Positions 9,072 through 17,156 of a DNA stretch of 64,000 nt are shown here, piece by piece. This stretch comes from Puia dinghuensis. GTDB taxonomy: Bacteria > Bacteroidota > Bacteroidia > Chitinophagales > Chitinophagaceae. The stretch covers positions 496,001 to 560,000 of the forward strand of contig NZ_BMJC01000002.1 in assembly GCF_014642875.1 (NCBI RefSeq), read 5' to 3'. A program made the translations under genes and the position numbers. How positions within the stretch are numbered: position 1 is the stretch's first letter; every line of letters begins with the position of its first letter. The notes below the pieces were generated by a model. The model was not told the origin of the DNA. It saw only the letters and a list, made by a program, of their open reading frames with translations, and did no database searches.

Positions 9072-9677
9072 ATGGCTGAAACGCTTCAACGGGATGAGAT
9101 CATAGTGCGGGAGATCGTCGATACGGCCAGGGTCCTTTTCAAGAAATCGGGGTTCAAGAAAACGACCATGGGCGACATTGCCCGTAGCTTGGGCAAGGCG
9201 AAGAGTTCGCTTTACTATTATTATCCGAGCAAGGAGGATATTTTCGAGGCAGTGATCTATGCTGAAATGGACGAATTGCTGGACGAAATCCAACAATCGC
9301 TACGCGAAGCCAGCACCAGTAAGGAGAAGCTAAAGGCTTATTGCCGGTGCCGCCTGGAAAAGCTGAGCCAACTGTGTAACCTAAGCGATGCATTGAAGAG
9401 TGAAATTGCTGAATTGCATTGCGTTATGGTTGAAATGAAAAGTAAGTTCGACACCACGCATGTAGAGCTGGTAAAAGAGATACTGGCGGAAGGGGTCTCT
9501 AACGGCGAATTCAAGAAGATCAACGAAGACAATATCGAACTCATCGCTTACTTGATGGTAAGCAGTTTCCGGGGGCTTGCCGTACCGCTGATGGTAGGGC
9601 AGAACCGGAGCCCACAGCTTGACCTGCAGATAGATTCCATAGTAGACATCATGGTCGAGGGGATTGGGAAGCGCTAG
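9072..9677 (+). CDS. TetR/AcrR-family transcriptional regulator
   Basis: A 201-residue one-component regulator. The N-terminal helix-turn-helix spans about 10-60 with the typical TTMGDIARSLGKAKSSLYYYYPSK arrangement compressed into residues 31-54, followed by an all-helical ligand-binding and dimerisation domain. Ligand and targets are not evident. Its divergent neighbour is a CheY-like protein and its 3' end overlaps, by 29 bases, the end of the last gene of the inositol-lipid operon. A palindromic candidate operator lies in the divergent intergenic region. Control of the lipid operon is possible but not shown. Confidence 0.92.
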   Translation: MAETLQRDEIIVREIVDTARVLFKKSGFKKTTMGDIARSLGKAKSSLYYYYPSKEDIFEAVIYAEMDELLDEIQQSLREASTSKEKLKAYCRCRLEKLSQLCNLSDALKSEIAELHCVMVEMKSKFDTTHVELVKEILAEGVSNGEFKKINEDNIELIAYLMVSSFRGLAVPLMVGQNRSPQLDLQIDSIVDIMVEGIGKR

Positions 9678-10668
9678 CTTCTGGAGTCCCGGCAGAGCGG
9701 GGAGTAACAGCCAATATCCATCGCTTTACCATTCGGGTGAACCACCCGATCTTCCTATACATATACTGAAAGAGGCCGATGCCGATGATCCCACAGGTGA
9801 CGCCTGCGAGGACGTCGAGCACATAATGGTGGCTGGTATAGACGGCTGCGAACCAGATGCCGGTCATGATCACGGCGAAAAGGGCGTTTGCCCATCGCAA
9901 GCGATATTTTATCCCATAATACAATACGGTGAGTGGGTAGGCGGCGTGCAAGGACGGCATGGCTGCAAAGACATTCGAACTTTTTGCGTAGAGCCCCGAA
10001 AAGACGTGAACATGGAAGTAGTCGTCCCAGCGGCCAAGCCCCGCGGTATTTCCGGGGGTATGGGCGTTGAAGGCAAAACCGTATTGCTGAACATACCAGG
10101 GTGGCGCCGCCGGACAGACATAATAAACGATGAAGCCAACGAAGTTGACGATGAGAAAGCTTAGTGCAAATTGGAAAAAGGCTTCCTTGTTCTTATAGAA
10201 CAGATAGCCGGCGAAGGCCAATGGCAGGGGTATCCAGCAGAGATAGAAACAGCCGGCGAGGATGTCGGGAAAGGTCTGGCGGTGCAGATACCAAAATTCG
10301 TTTGGCGTACGGATGGCGCCGTCAGCGCCTTTTATGCCGAAGAGGCTCTTTTCGAGATGGTAGAGGTCTTCAATGTGGACGGTATTGTACCTGTAATTGG
10401 GAAAGAGTTTCATGGAATCGAAAAGCACCCAGAATATGATGAAAACGGTGAAACCAAGAATAAAGCGGCGAGTGGGGTCGGACAGAAAGAAGAGGATATT
10501 AAATAATCCGACCAGGATGAGTTGATCGGTTTTGAATCCGAGCAACGAAGCAGCAAGAACAAGGTAGAGCACAGAGATGCCAACGGCTGTCAGTGCGGTG
10601 CGAAGCGTAAGCGGGGTGCCGGTGAGCGGCCGGGGGCCAGGAGAGTCCATTGTGGTGTCCATGAGCAC
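9649..10668 (-). CDS. Aur1/PAP2-type phosphatidic-acid phosphatase superfamily transferase (inositol-phosphoceramide synthase-like)
   Basis: A 339-residue polytopic membrane protein with about eight hydrophobic segments. It carries a PAP2-superfamily active site arranged as in Aur1: a CPAAPPWY motif at 185-192, SLHAA with His241, and TSHHYVLD with His280/His281 and Asp285. Aur1-type enzymes move phosphoinositol from phosphatidylinositol to ceramide. The context (inositol-phosphate synthase and a CDP-alcohol transferase in the same operon) suggests synthesis of inositol sphingolipids. The GTG at 10668 overlaps the TAG of the previous gene; an ATG two codons later at 10662 is an alternative start. 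Broad PAP2 phosphatase activity cannot be excluded. Confidence 0.82.
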   Translation of the reverse strand: MLMDTTMDSPGPRPLTGTPLTLRTALTAVGISVLYLVLAASLLGFKTDQLILVGLFNILFFLSDPTRRFILGFTVFIIFWVLFDSMKLFPNYRYNTVHIEDLYHLEKSLFGIKGADGAIRTPNEFWYLHRQTFPDILAGCFYLCWIPLPLAFAGYLFYKNKEAFFQFALSFLIVNFVGFIVYYVCPAAPPWYVQQYGFAFNAHTPGNTAGLGRWDDYFHVHVFSGLYAKSSNVFAAMPSLHAAYPLTVLYYGIKYRLRWANALFAVIMTGIWFAAVYTSHHYVLDVLAGVTCGIIGIGLFQYMYRKIGWFTRMVKRWILAVTPRSAGTPEASASQSPRP

Positions 10669-12110
10669 TAGACATTAAACCGTTGGATGAGTTCTTTGCC
10701 GGTTTGTGGATCAGTGCCTTTTAGCTCCAGGTATTTTACATTGGGAGACCAGAAGGTTCCACCGGGGTCGATGCGGATATAGACACGCTTGAGTATCGCC
10801 TGCCGGCCGTCGATGGTGGCATAGACGTGGCGTTTATTGTCGACGGGCGATCGCATCAGATACATCGGTATTTTTTTGTAGGAAACGAAACGCAGCTCGT
10901 ATATGCCATTGCCGAGGTCGCGTTCTTTAAGTCCATAGGCGAAGTGACGCTGGATCCAGTTGAGATCCTGCCGCTGCCCTTGTTCGGTGTAGCGGAGCCA
11001 CAAGACCCGAACAGGCTCATCCTTGTCGAGGACCCCGTCTTTTTGATTGAGCTCGCAAATGATAGTATTCGTATTGGGCGTACGTTGCAGATAAAACAAG
11101 GAGTTGGCGTTGACGGGCGGTACCGGGAAGGTGTCGACCGGGTCGTTGATGACGGCGGGTCTGGGGTGAACGACACCTGCGGTGTTCGGAGTGGCCGATG
11201 CGATCGCCGGCGCCGCCGGGACAGATGCCGTGGCCGATGCAGGTTGTGCACTGCCCGGCAAGCCGATGAGTGAAACGATAAGAATAACCACCACCGTTGC
11301 GCCGGGAAGTGAAGATTTTTTCTGAGCCGGGATAGCCGTAGTGGCGCCGGTGGGAGTAGCCATGCCATCATGAGGGGCGGCGGCGCTGCCCGCCGCGGGT
11401 GCAGCGGCTGCGGCAGCTCTTGCTTCGAGGGCCTTTTTTGCATCCCGTAAACGGCCGATAGCCGTGATGTTGGCAAGAAAGGCCAGGATGGTAAGCGGGA
11501 TGGTGAAAATCGAAATTGTTTCGAAGATAGGGAAGCGGGCATTGGGCCAGGGTATCTTATAGTCGCCGCCCATCCACCGCGAAGCGATGCCACAGGCGAG
11601 GGCGGAGACACCAATGACGATGACACGTTCGGGCCGCTGCATGAGGCCATCCTTACATTCGATGCCGAGACCTTCGGCGCGGGCGCGTGTATAGCTGACC
11701 ATTATGCTGCCGATGAGCGCAATAAAGGCGAAGAGGCTGCTGATGAAATAGTGATGCGCGACGAGGTAATAGCAAATGCCGAGGAAGAGGATGAGTTCGC
11801 TGTAGCGATCGAGCACGGAGTCATAGAGCGCGCCGAAGGTAGAGCTCATGTTGCCGAGCCGGGCCACCTGGCCGTCGAGCATATCGAAGAGTCCGGCAAA
11901 TAGGATGAGGGCGCCGGCCCAGCCGATATAAGAGAGATCGCCCCGGCGGCCTTCTTCGGCCCCGCTTATGAAGATGATGGCGACGCCGATGTTAAGGATC
12001 AGCCCGATAGTGGTGACCATGTTGGGTGTCAGCCCCATCCGGATCAGCAATCTCACCAGGGGATTGATGACCTTATAAATGCCGAGTTGTAGTTTTTTTC
12101 GTGTGCTCAT
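10668..12110 (-). CDS. CDP-alcohol phosphatidyltransferase fused to an exported C-terminal domain
   Basis: A 480-residue fusion. Residues 1-215 are a CDP-alcohol phosphatidyltransferase with several membrane segments and the complete signature: Asp76, Asp79, Gly80, Ala83-Arg84, Gly93, Asp97 and Asp101 in canonical spacing. The operon suggests it transfers inositol phosphate from CDP-diacylglycerol. Residues about 220-270 are an Ala-rich linker; at about 262-285 is a signal-peptide-like hydrophobic stretch (GATVVVILIVSLIGLPGSA). Residues about 325-480 form a compact beta-rich domain that resembles the family I recall as DUF4833, encoded separately near inositol-lipid genes in Bacteroides. The hydrophobic stretch implies this domain lies outside the cytoplasm. 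Confidence 0.85.
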   Translation of the reverse strand: MSTRKKLQLGIYKVINPLVRLLIRMGLTPNMVTTIGLILNIGVAIIFISGAEEGRRGDLSYIGWAGALILFAGLFDMLDGQVARLGNMSSTFGALYDSVLDRYSELILFLGICYYLVAHHYFISSLFAFIALIGSIMVSYTRARAEGLGIECKDGLMQRPERVIVIGVSALACGIASRWMGGDYKIPWPNARFPIFETISIFTIPLTILAFLANITAIGRLRDAKKALEARAAAAAAPAAGSAAAPHDGMATPTGATTAIPAQKKSSLPGATVVVILIVSLIGLPGSAQPASATASVPAAPAIASATPNTAGVVHPRPAVINDPVDTFPVPPVNANSLFYLQRTPNTNTIICELNQKDGVLDKDEPVRVLWLRYTEQGQRQDLNWIQRHFAYGLKERDLGNGIYELRFVSYKKIPMYLMRSPVDNKRHVYATIDGRQAILKRVYIRIDPGGTFWSPNVKYLELKGTDPQTGKELIQRFNV

Positions 12111-12144
12111 AGATCGTGGCTCCTCTTAGTTGCGACACATTTTT

Positions 12145-12152
12145 CAAATTTA
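12145..12152 (-). promoter_or_regulatory. Possible internal -7 box before the CDP-alcohol transferase gene
   Basis: Minus-strand TAAATTTG matches TAnnTTTG exactly and lies 35 bases before the ATG at 12110, in the 43-base gap after the DUF5686 gene. No -33 box is apparent. It could give the last two genes extra transcription. Confidence 0.28.
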
Positions 12153-12153
12153 C

Positions 12154-14697
12154 TTAAAAATCGAATTTGGTCCGCGCCCGAATGCCCCATGTGGGGATAT
12201 CCGGGTGGTTAAGATAGGTAAACCGCTTGATGAAATCCACGCGTATAATTTTGAAGATATTGGCAATGCCAAAGCCTGCTTCCACGTAAGGGGTATTACT
12301 AAGGGAGAAGGTCTCGGTCTGGCCGTTGGTGAGGGGATATTTGATCAGTTCGGGGTGGATCACCGGGTTGTTCTCATTGCGGATGCCGCCGAACAGGATC
12401 TTGGCCTCGATCACCTCCCGCCATTTCAATTTCTTCATCAGCGGTATCTTATTGAAGAAGAATCCGTTGAAATAGTGGTCGATATTGACCGCTGCATAAT
12501 GGTCGCTGACAAATTCCAGGAAGTTCATGAGGTTATAAGACTCCATCTGGTAGGCAAAGGTCTGGTTGGCGTGATGAACATCCAGGAGGGGGAAGGGCAC
12601 TTTGCCGATGATATAGCCGAAGTCGGTGGTGATGTCGGTGTACCCTAAAAAGGATTCGTAGAAGCGTTTGAAGAAATTGAGATCGATGTTTTGGTAATTG
12701 TACTGGCCACCGAACAGGTTCTTGAAACCGGCCGTCCACTGCAGCGCGATGATGGGATATTTATTGAAAATGGGTACGCGGTAGAGCTTCCCGATATAGA
12801 ACTGTTCGTGGGGCGCCCAGCGGATGCCACCCGAGATCTCGCTGGTGGTGATGCTCCGGATAGTGTCGGTGCCATTACCCGCGATATACGATATCGTACC
12901 CGCCGGGAACTGTTTCCACCAACGGAATCCAAAGTCATAGGACAGGTGATCGCGCAACTCCCTTACATATTGGATGCGAAAGTTGTTGTTGTAAAGCCAC
13001 TTGTCATTGTTGCCGCGCTTGAAGGAAAGTAGGAAGTTATCTTCCTGGACGAATTGCAACTGCTGACCGGGGATCTGGGTCTCCCGCTGATAGGATACGC
13101 GGACATAGTGCTGCGGGAAGCCATAGATAGATTTATTATTTAGGGAATAAGTCCCACTTAAGAAATACTTCCATTGTTTGTCCTTAAATCCATACGCGGC
13201 ATAGGCTTCCGTGTAATAGCGCTTACTGAAATGGACGGTGGTCCTCCCGCCGAAGCGAAGCCGGAAGCCTTCGACAGGGTTGAAGCTGTAGAAGGTGCTC
13301 GCGGGGCCCAATTCGAACGGACCGGCCTGTTTATACCCTGCAATGAGGAAGGTGCTCCAGTCCATGAGGCGGCGGAAGGATTTCATGCGCCGCAGGCTGT
13401 CCACGTTGGCATAGACCTTGGATTCGAAATTCGTCAGCGTATCGACGCGATGGGCCACCCAGAAGGAATCATTCTGGCTTTCAGCGCTGTCGAGTATCTC
13501 AGTGGACGGTCCTTTGAAAAGGCTGTCCGGCAGGGGCTTATTAGTGGAAAAATTGACAAAGGAGACCTCGCGTTCGCCATAGAGGCCCGTCCCCTGCTGC
13601 GTGATGCCGAAATCCCCCAGCACATCGCTTTTTGTCAACAGGTAGCGGCCGTCGGCCTGCCGGGTAAAGTCCTGGTTGATATTCATCGAGCGGACGAAGT
13701 TGAAGTTGATGCTCTTACTCACCAGCAGGCGCAGTTTCTGGATAGCATAGTGGCCATCGAGGGTGATCCACATTGTTCCGCGAAAAAGCAGGTCTTCGGG
13801 ATTGCGGGGGCGGAAGCTGAGCCGGACGAGCTTCTGGCTGTCCACCATTGTGGTATCGTCGATGAAGTACATGTAAAAGGTGGGCGCCGAAGGGGCAATA
13901 GGGCTGAGAAAGAGGTTGGTGAAGACGGAGATATTATTGTCGTAAACATTGAAGTCCTGGTACAGCCGGTTGAGGTAGATGCTGATCCCCTTCATGTCGA
14001 TGAGTTCGCCATAGTCCACGGCGCGTTTGCCGGTGACGATGGATTTGGTCTTCTCCGGGCTCTTGCGATAATAGTTATCGGAATAGGTCTCTTCGAGGTA
14101 CACCGGGGAAAGCCTACGACCTTCCAGCTTGGTCGTATCACTGTTCTCGATGAGAAAGTGATATGGCCGGAGGATACCGTTCTTCGAGATCTTGTCATTC
14201 ACCTTATCGACGGAAACCACCAGCTTCTCATATTTCTGGTAGGTGGCATAGGTGTATGCTTCCATCCGGTTGGAGTCCTTGTGCTCGATCACCTGCCGGA
14301 TGAGTTCGACCGCGGGGTTGCCCTTGTTGCGGTAGCGCTGCTTTTTGTTGAGGACCAGGGCCTTTTGCAATTGTTTGTATTGCCGGCTGAGGGTAAAGGT
14401 AATCTCGTAGCCGGGAACGGAATCAAGGTGCACTGTCTGCGCGTTGTAGCCAACGCTGGTAACGGTGATGGTCACCGCATGTTGGGTGGCGGGTATGCGG
14501 AAACGGCCTTCGCTGTTGGAGCGGGCGCCGCCCCGCAGCCCATTTATGGCAATGCTGGCGTTGCCGATGGGCGCCTGTGTTGCAGAGTCTTTGACAATCC
14601 CATGTAAGGTAATATCCTGTGCCCGGCTTCGCCAACTGACGGCCATGATCAATAAAAGTAAAATCCATCCTTTTAATCTACATCCAGTCTGTATCAT
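12154..14697 (-). CDS. DUF5686-type outer-membrane beta-barrel protein with carboxypeptidase-regulatory-like domain
   Basis: An 847-residue exported protein. Residues 1-26 are a signal peptide, about 28-115 a CarboxypepD_reg-like beta-sandwich (ITLHGIVKDSATQAPIGNAS opening), followed by the long DUF5686 region of alternating aromatic beta-strands that ends in Phe (TKFDF), typical of barrels inserted by BAM. The function of the family is unknown. It lies in the middle of the inositol-lipid operon, nine bases after the GtrA gene, so a role in placing or exporting the lipid product at the outer membrane is a reasonable guess, not a demonstrated one. Confidence 0.85.
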   Translation of the reverse strand: MIQTGCRLKGWILLLLIMAVSWRSRAQDITLHGIVKDSATQAPIGNASIAINGLRGGARSNSEGRFRIPATQHAVTITVTSVGYNAQTVHLDSVPGYEITFTLSRQYKQLQKALVLNKKQRYRNKGNPAVELIRQVIEHKDSNRMEAYTYATYQKYEKLVVSVDKVNDKISKNGILRPYHFLIENSDTTKLEGRRLSPVYLEETYSDNYYRKSPEKTKSIVTGKRAVDYGELIDMKGISIYLNRLYQDFNVYDNNISVFTNLFLSPIAPSAPTFYMYFIDDTTMVDSQKLVRLSFRPRNPEDLLFRGTMWITLDGHYAIQKLRLLVSKSINFNFVRSMNINQDFTRQADGRYLLTKSDVLGDFGITQQGTGLYGEREVSFVNFSTNKPLPDSLFKGPSTEILDSAESQNDSFWVAHRVDTLTNFESKVYANVDSLRRMKSFRRLMDWSTFLIAGYKQAGPFELGPASTFYSFNPVEGFRLRFGGRTTVHFSKRYYTEAYAAYGFKDKQWKYFLSGTYSLNNKSIYGFPQHYVRVSYQRETQIPGQQLQFVQEDNFLLSFKRGNNDKWLYNNNFRIQYVRELRDHLSYDFGFRWWKQFPAGTISYIAGNGTDTIRSITTSEISGGIRWAPHEQFYIGKLYRVPIFNKYPIIALQWTAGFKNLFGGQYNYQNIDLNFFKRFYESFLGYTDITTDFGYIIGKVPFPLLDVHHANQTFAYQMESYNLMNFLEFVSDHYAAVNIDHYFNGFFFNKIPLMKKLKWREVIEAKILFGGIRNENNPVIHPELIKYPLTNGQTETFSLSNTPYVEAGFGIANIFKIIRVDFIKRFTYLNHPDIPTWGIRARTKFDF

Positions 14698-14705
14698 CCT
14701 TGCTA

Positions 14706-15086
14706 TTATTTAAAAACAAATCTCTTCTGTAGTACATAGTTATAACAAACGGCTACCGTCACGGCGACGATAACCTTGGCAAGCATCCCTGTGATCCCGG
14801 TGTAATGGGTGATCAGCCAAAGGCCGGATACGTTGAGTAGGAAGTTGCCGATCCAGACCAGCACATACCGGTTGAGTTGTGCCGCCCATTTGCCTTCCTG
14901 TGCGTTGAATACCCAATTGCGGCTGACCATGAAATGGGTTACACCGCCGCAGATGGTTCCCGTTGCACCACCGGCTACGATGGGTACACCTGCCAGCCTG
15001 ATCAGCAGGAAGGTTACCAGGAAGTCGACTCCGGTGGCCAAAAGGGACGATATCTGTGCTTTCGTGAACGTAATCATAACTACCAT
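14706..15086 (-). CDS. GtrA-family membrane protein
   Basis: A 126-residue protein with four predicted membrane helices and the GtrA signature (FLVTFLLI near the start, then SRNWVFN and a closing NYVLQKRFVF). GtrA proteins are thought to flip or support flipping of lipid-linked sugars and often partner glycosyltransferases. The start overlaps the end of the PgpA-like gene by seven bases, so co-translation is likely; an ATG three codons on, at 15077, is an alternative start. In this operon it could flip a lipid intermediate or glycosylated inositol lipid. Confidence 0.85.
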   Translation of the reverse strand: MVVMITFTKAQISSLLATGVDFLVTFLLIRLAGVPIVAGGATGTICGGVTHFMVSRNWVFNAQEGKWAAQLNRYVLVWIGNFLLNVSGLWLITHYTGITGMLAKVIVAVTVAVCYNYVLQKRFVFK

Positions 15087-15547
15087 GGCTTGATCAATAC
15101 GACTATCTGAAGCAGCAGGCTGGAGTATACTCCTGCCAGCATATCGTCCATCATGACGCCCCAGCCGCCGCCCAATCCTTCCATCTTTCGGATGCCTAAT
15201 GGCTTCGCAATGTCAAAAAATCTAAAAAGCAGAAAGCCTATCACCATATATTGCCAGCGATGGGGTACGAAACAGAGGGTCAGACTCATGCCGGCTATTT
15301 CATCTATGACAATCCGGTAGCTGTCTTCCCCCCATTCCCTTTCCATTTTTCCAGCGCTCCAGGCCCCGATGACCAGGATGAAGGCTGTGACCAGCACCTG
15401 GAATACTCCATTTCTAAAATGTTCATTTCCACCTGGCCAGGCAAAATACCAGACTATACAACAGAGGGCAGCGGCCAGTGATCCTCCGCCTTTTGGAGTA
15501 TAGCCTATTCCCAGGCAAGTGGAAATGAGTCTATGGACCAACCCCAT
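15080..15547 (-). CDS. PgpA-family phosphatidylglycerophosphatase, likely phosphatidylinositol-phosphate phosphatase
   Basis: A 155-residue integral membrane phosphatase of the PgpA family with three to four helices. The signature includes IGYTPKGGGS near 15-24, the acidic segment IVIDEIAGM (about 81-89), and the C-terminal GGWGVMMDDMLAG with the conserved Asp pair. PgpA removes the phosphate from phosphatidylglycerophosphate; in this operon the more likely substrate is phosphatidylinositol phosphate made by the CDP-alcohol transferase, as described for Bacteroides inositol-lipid clusters. Its ATG overlaps the TGA of the inositol-phosphate synthase gene. Confidence 0.87.
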   Translation of the reverse strand: MGLVHRLISTCLGIGYTPKGGGSLAAALCCIVWYFAWPGGNEHFRNGVFQVLVTAFILVIGAWSAGKMEREWGEDSYRIVIDEIAGMSLTLCFVPHRWQYMVIGFLLFRFFDIAKPLGIRKMEGLGGGWGVMMDDMLAGVYSSLLLQIVVLIKPW

Positions 15548-16866
15548 CAGGCCGTAATTTCTTCTTCCGCGTAGGTGAGACCTTCCGGATTCACCAACTC
15601 TTCACCCATCAGCTTACGGAGGGCATTTTGCAGGACGGTCAATTGCTTGAAGATGTCATGCTCGGGCCGGAAGCCGGGTGCGGTTTGAGGTGATTTAAAA
15701 TAAAAGGACAGCCATTCCTGTACCCCGCTGAGGCCGGCCCTTTTTGCGAGGTCGCCAAAGAGGGCGAGATCGAGCACGAGGGGAGCGGCCAGGATGGAGT
15801 CACGACAGAGAAAATTGATCTTTATCTGCATGGAATAACCGAGCCAGCCGAAGATGTCGATATTATCCCAGCTTTCCTTGTTATCGCGGTGGGGGGGATA
15901 GTATTCTATGCGGATTTTATGATAGAGGTCGTTGTAGAGTTCGGGGCTGAGGTCGGGCCTCAGGATGTCTTCGAGGACGCTGAGCTTGGAGACTTCCTTT
16001 GTACGGAAGTTGTCCGGCTGGTCGAGGACATACCCGTCCCTGTTGCCGAGGATATTGGTAGAGAACCAGCCTTTTACACCGAGGGCGCGGGCCTGTAGGC
16101 CGGGGGCCAGGATGGTCTTCATCAGGGTCTGACCGGTTTTGAAGTCCTTGCCGCCGATGGGTGTCCGGGTCTGGGCGGCCAATTCGACCAAAGCGGGTAT
16201 ATCCACCGTCAGGTTGGGTGCACCATTGAGGAAGGGTACGCCCAATTTGAGGGCAGCATAGGCGTAGATCATGCTGGGGGCAATGCGCGGATCATTCTCT
16301 TTCAGGCCTTTTTCGAAGGCGGCAAGGGACTCGTGCACATCGGCCACTTCGGTATATTTTTCCGTGCTGCCACACCAGACCATGACGAGACGATCGCAGC
16401 CGCGGGTATCCCGGAAGCTGATGATGTCGTCCATGAGGGCCTTTGCCAGCGCCATTTTTGTAGCCCCCTGTTTGGTATGCGTACCGTCGAGGTTCTGTAT
16501 GTAGGACTTGTCGAAAACGGCTTTCATGGGTTTAATGGCTTCCAGTTCGCTGCGGAGGGCCAACAGGGTGCCGGGTTCGAGGACCTTGGCACGGCTGGCG
16601 GCTTCATATACATTATCTTCATATACATCCCAGCCACCGAAGACGATGTCTTCCAACCTGGCAAGGGGAACGAAATCTTTGATACGGGGGTAGTTGTCAC
16701 CATTATTCTTACGATCCAGGTGGATGTGGCCCATTTGGGTGATGGAACCGATGGGTTGAGCACTGCCTTTCTTAATGGCTTCCACCCCCGCGATGAGGGT
16801 AGTCGCCACGGCACCCATCCCGGGGAGCAGGACGCCTAAACGCCCGGCCGCTTCTTTTACTTCCAT
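15547..16866 (-). CDS. myo-Inositol-1-phosphate synthase
   Basis: A 439-residue cytoplasmic enzyme that converts glucose-6-phosphate to inositol-3-phosphate with NAD. Recognised from the N-terminal dinucleotide-binding segment (LGVLLPGMGAVATTLIAGV), the VWCGSTEKY segment, the strongly conserved GGKDFKTGQT and the FSTNILGNRDG motif with active-site Lys/Asn/Asp residues, plus the IDIFGWLGYSMQIKINFLCRDS region. It is the first gene of the leftward six-gene operon and supplies the head-group precursor for the membrane enzymes downstream. The upstream 290 bases hold a structured repeat and an exact -7 box. Confidence 0.93.
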   Translation of the reverse strand: MEVKEAAGRLGVLLPGMGAVATTLIAGVEAIKKGSAQPIGSITQMGHIHLDRKNNGDNYPRIKDFVPLARLEDIVFGGWDVYEDNVYEAASRAKVLEPGTLLALRSELEAIKPMKAVFDKSYIQNLDGTHTKQGATKMALAKALMDDIISFRDTRGCDRLVMVWCGSTEKYTEVADVHESLAAFEKGLKENDPRIAPSMIYAYAALKLGVPFLNGAPNLTVDIPALVELAAQTRTPIGGKDFKTGQTLMKTILAPGLQARALGVKGWFSTNILGNRDGYVLDQPDNFRTKEVSKLSVLEDILRPDLSPELYNDLYHKIRIEYYPPHRDNKESWDNIDIFGWLGYSMQIKINFLCRDSILAAPLVLDLALFGDLAKRAGLSGVQEWLSFYFKSPQTAPGFRPEHDIFKQLTVLQNALRKLMGEELVNPEGLTYAEEEITA

Positions 16867-16894
16867 GTTGGAGAATGTTTTAAATGGTTGAATT

Positions 16895-16984
16895 GTGCGC
16901 CGGAGATGGTTTATCCCGAAAATTAACCCATCTCCGGTGCACGGTTTAATGATGGGCCTTCGGCCAGCGGACCCTTGGTCCGCT
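16895..16984 (+). repeat. Three-hairpin repeat element, copy 1 (full length)
   Basis: Hairpin A: arms 16895-16909 and 16928-16942, 15 bp with one non-Watson-Crick pair, 18-nt loop containing AAAATTA. After TTTAATGA come hairpin B (16955-16965, GGCC-TTC-GGCC) and, directly joined, hairpin C (16966-16984, arms AGCGGACC/GGTCCGCT, 3-nt loop). The same B-C module recurs at 28865, 46515 and 54853; A also recurs at 54797. This copy lies 28 bases upstream of the inositol-phosphate synthase ATG, probably inside its transcript leader. Strand given is that on which B reads CCTTCGG after TAATG. Confidence 0.78.
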
Positions 16985-17009
16985 TAGAGAGTTGAGTTGG
17001 TTGAATTAA

Positions 17010-17017
17010 CAAAATTA
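17010..17017 (-). promoter_or_regulatory. Candidate -7 box of the inositol-lipid operon
   Basis: Minus-strand TAATTTTG is an exact TAnnTTTG match in an AT-rich block (16990-17090) upstream of the first operon gene. A -33 TTTG at ideal spacing is not clear. If used, transcription would start near 17003 and the leader of about 135 nt would contain the whole three-hairpin element. Confidence 0.42.
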
Positions 17018-17156
17018 AACAGATTTCGAACAAAATTGTTTTTGGGTCGAAACAAAAACCAAGATAATCAGGGCAAAACCGGGAAAGTAGTTAAAGTCGG
17101 CGAACCCGGGGTTTTTTGGGACGAACCGTAGGAATGGCTGGGTGGGTTGCGGGGGG

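Noticed and set aside
13174-14607. 477-codon open frame on the plus strand
   Set aside because: Antisense to the DUF5686 barrel gene; low-complexity acidic and Val-rich translation without start context or motif.
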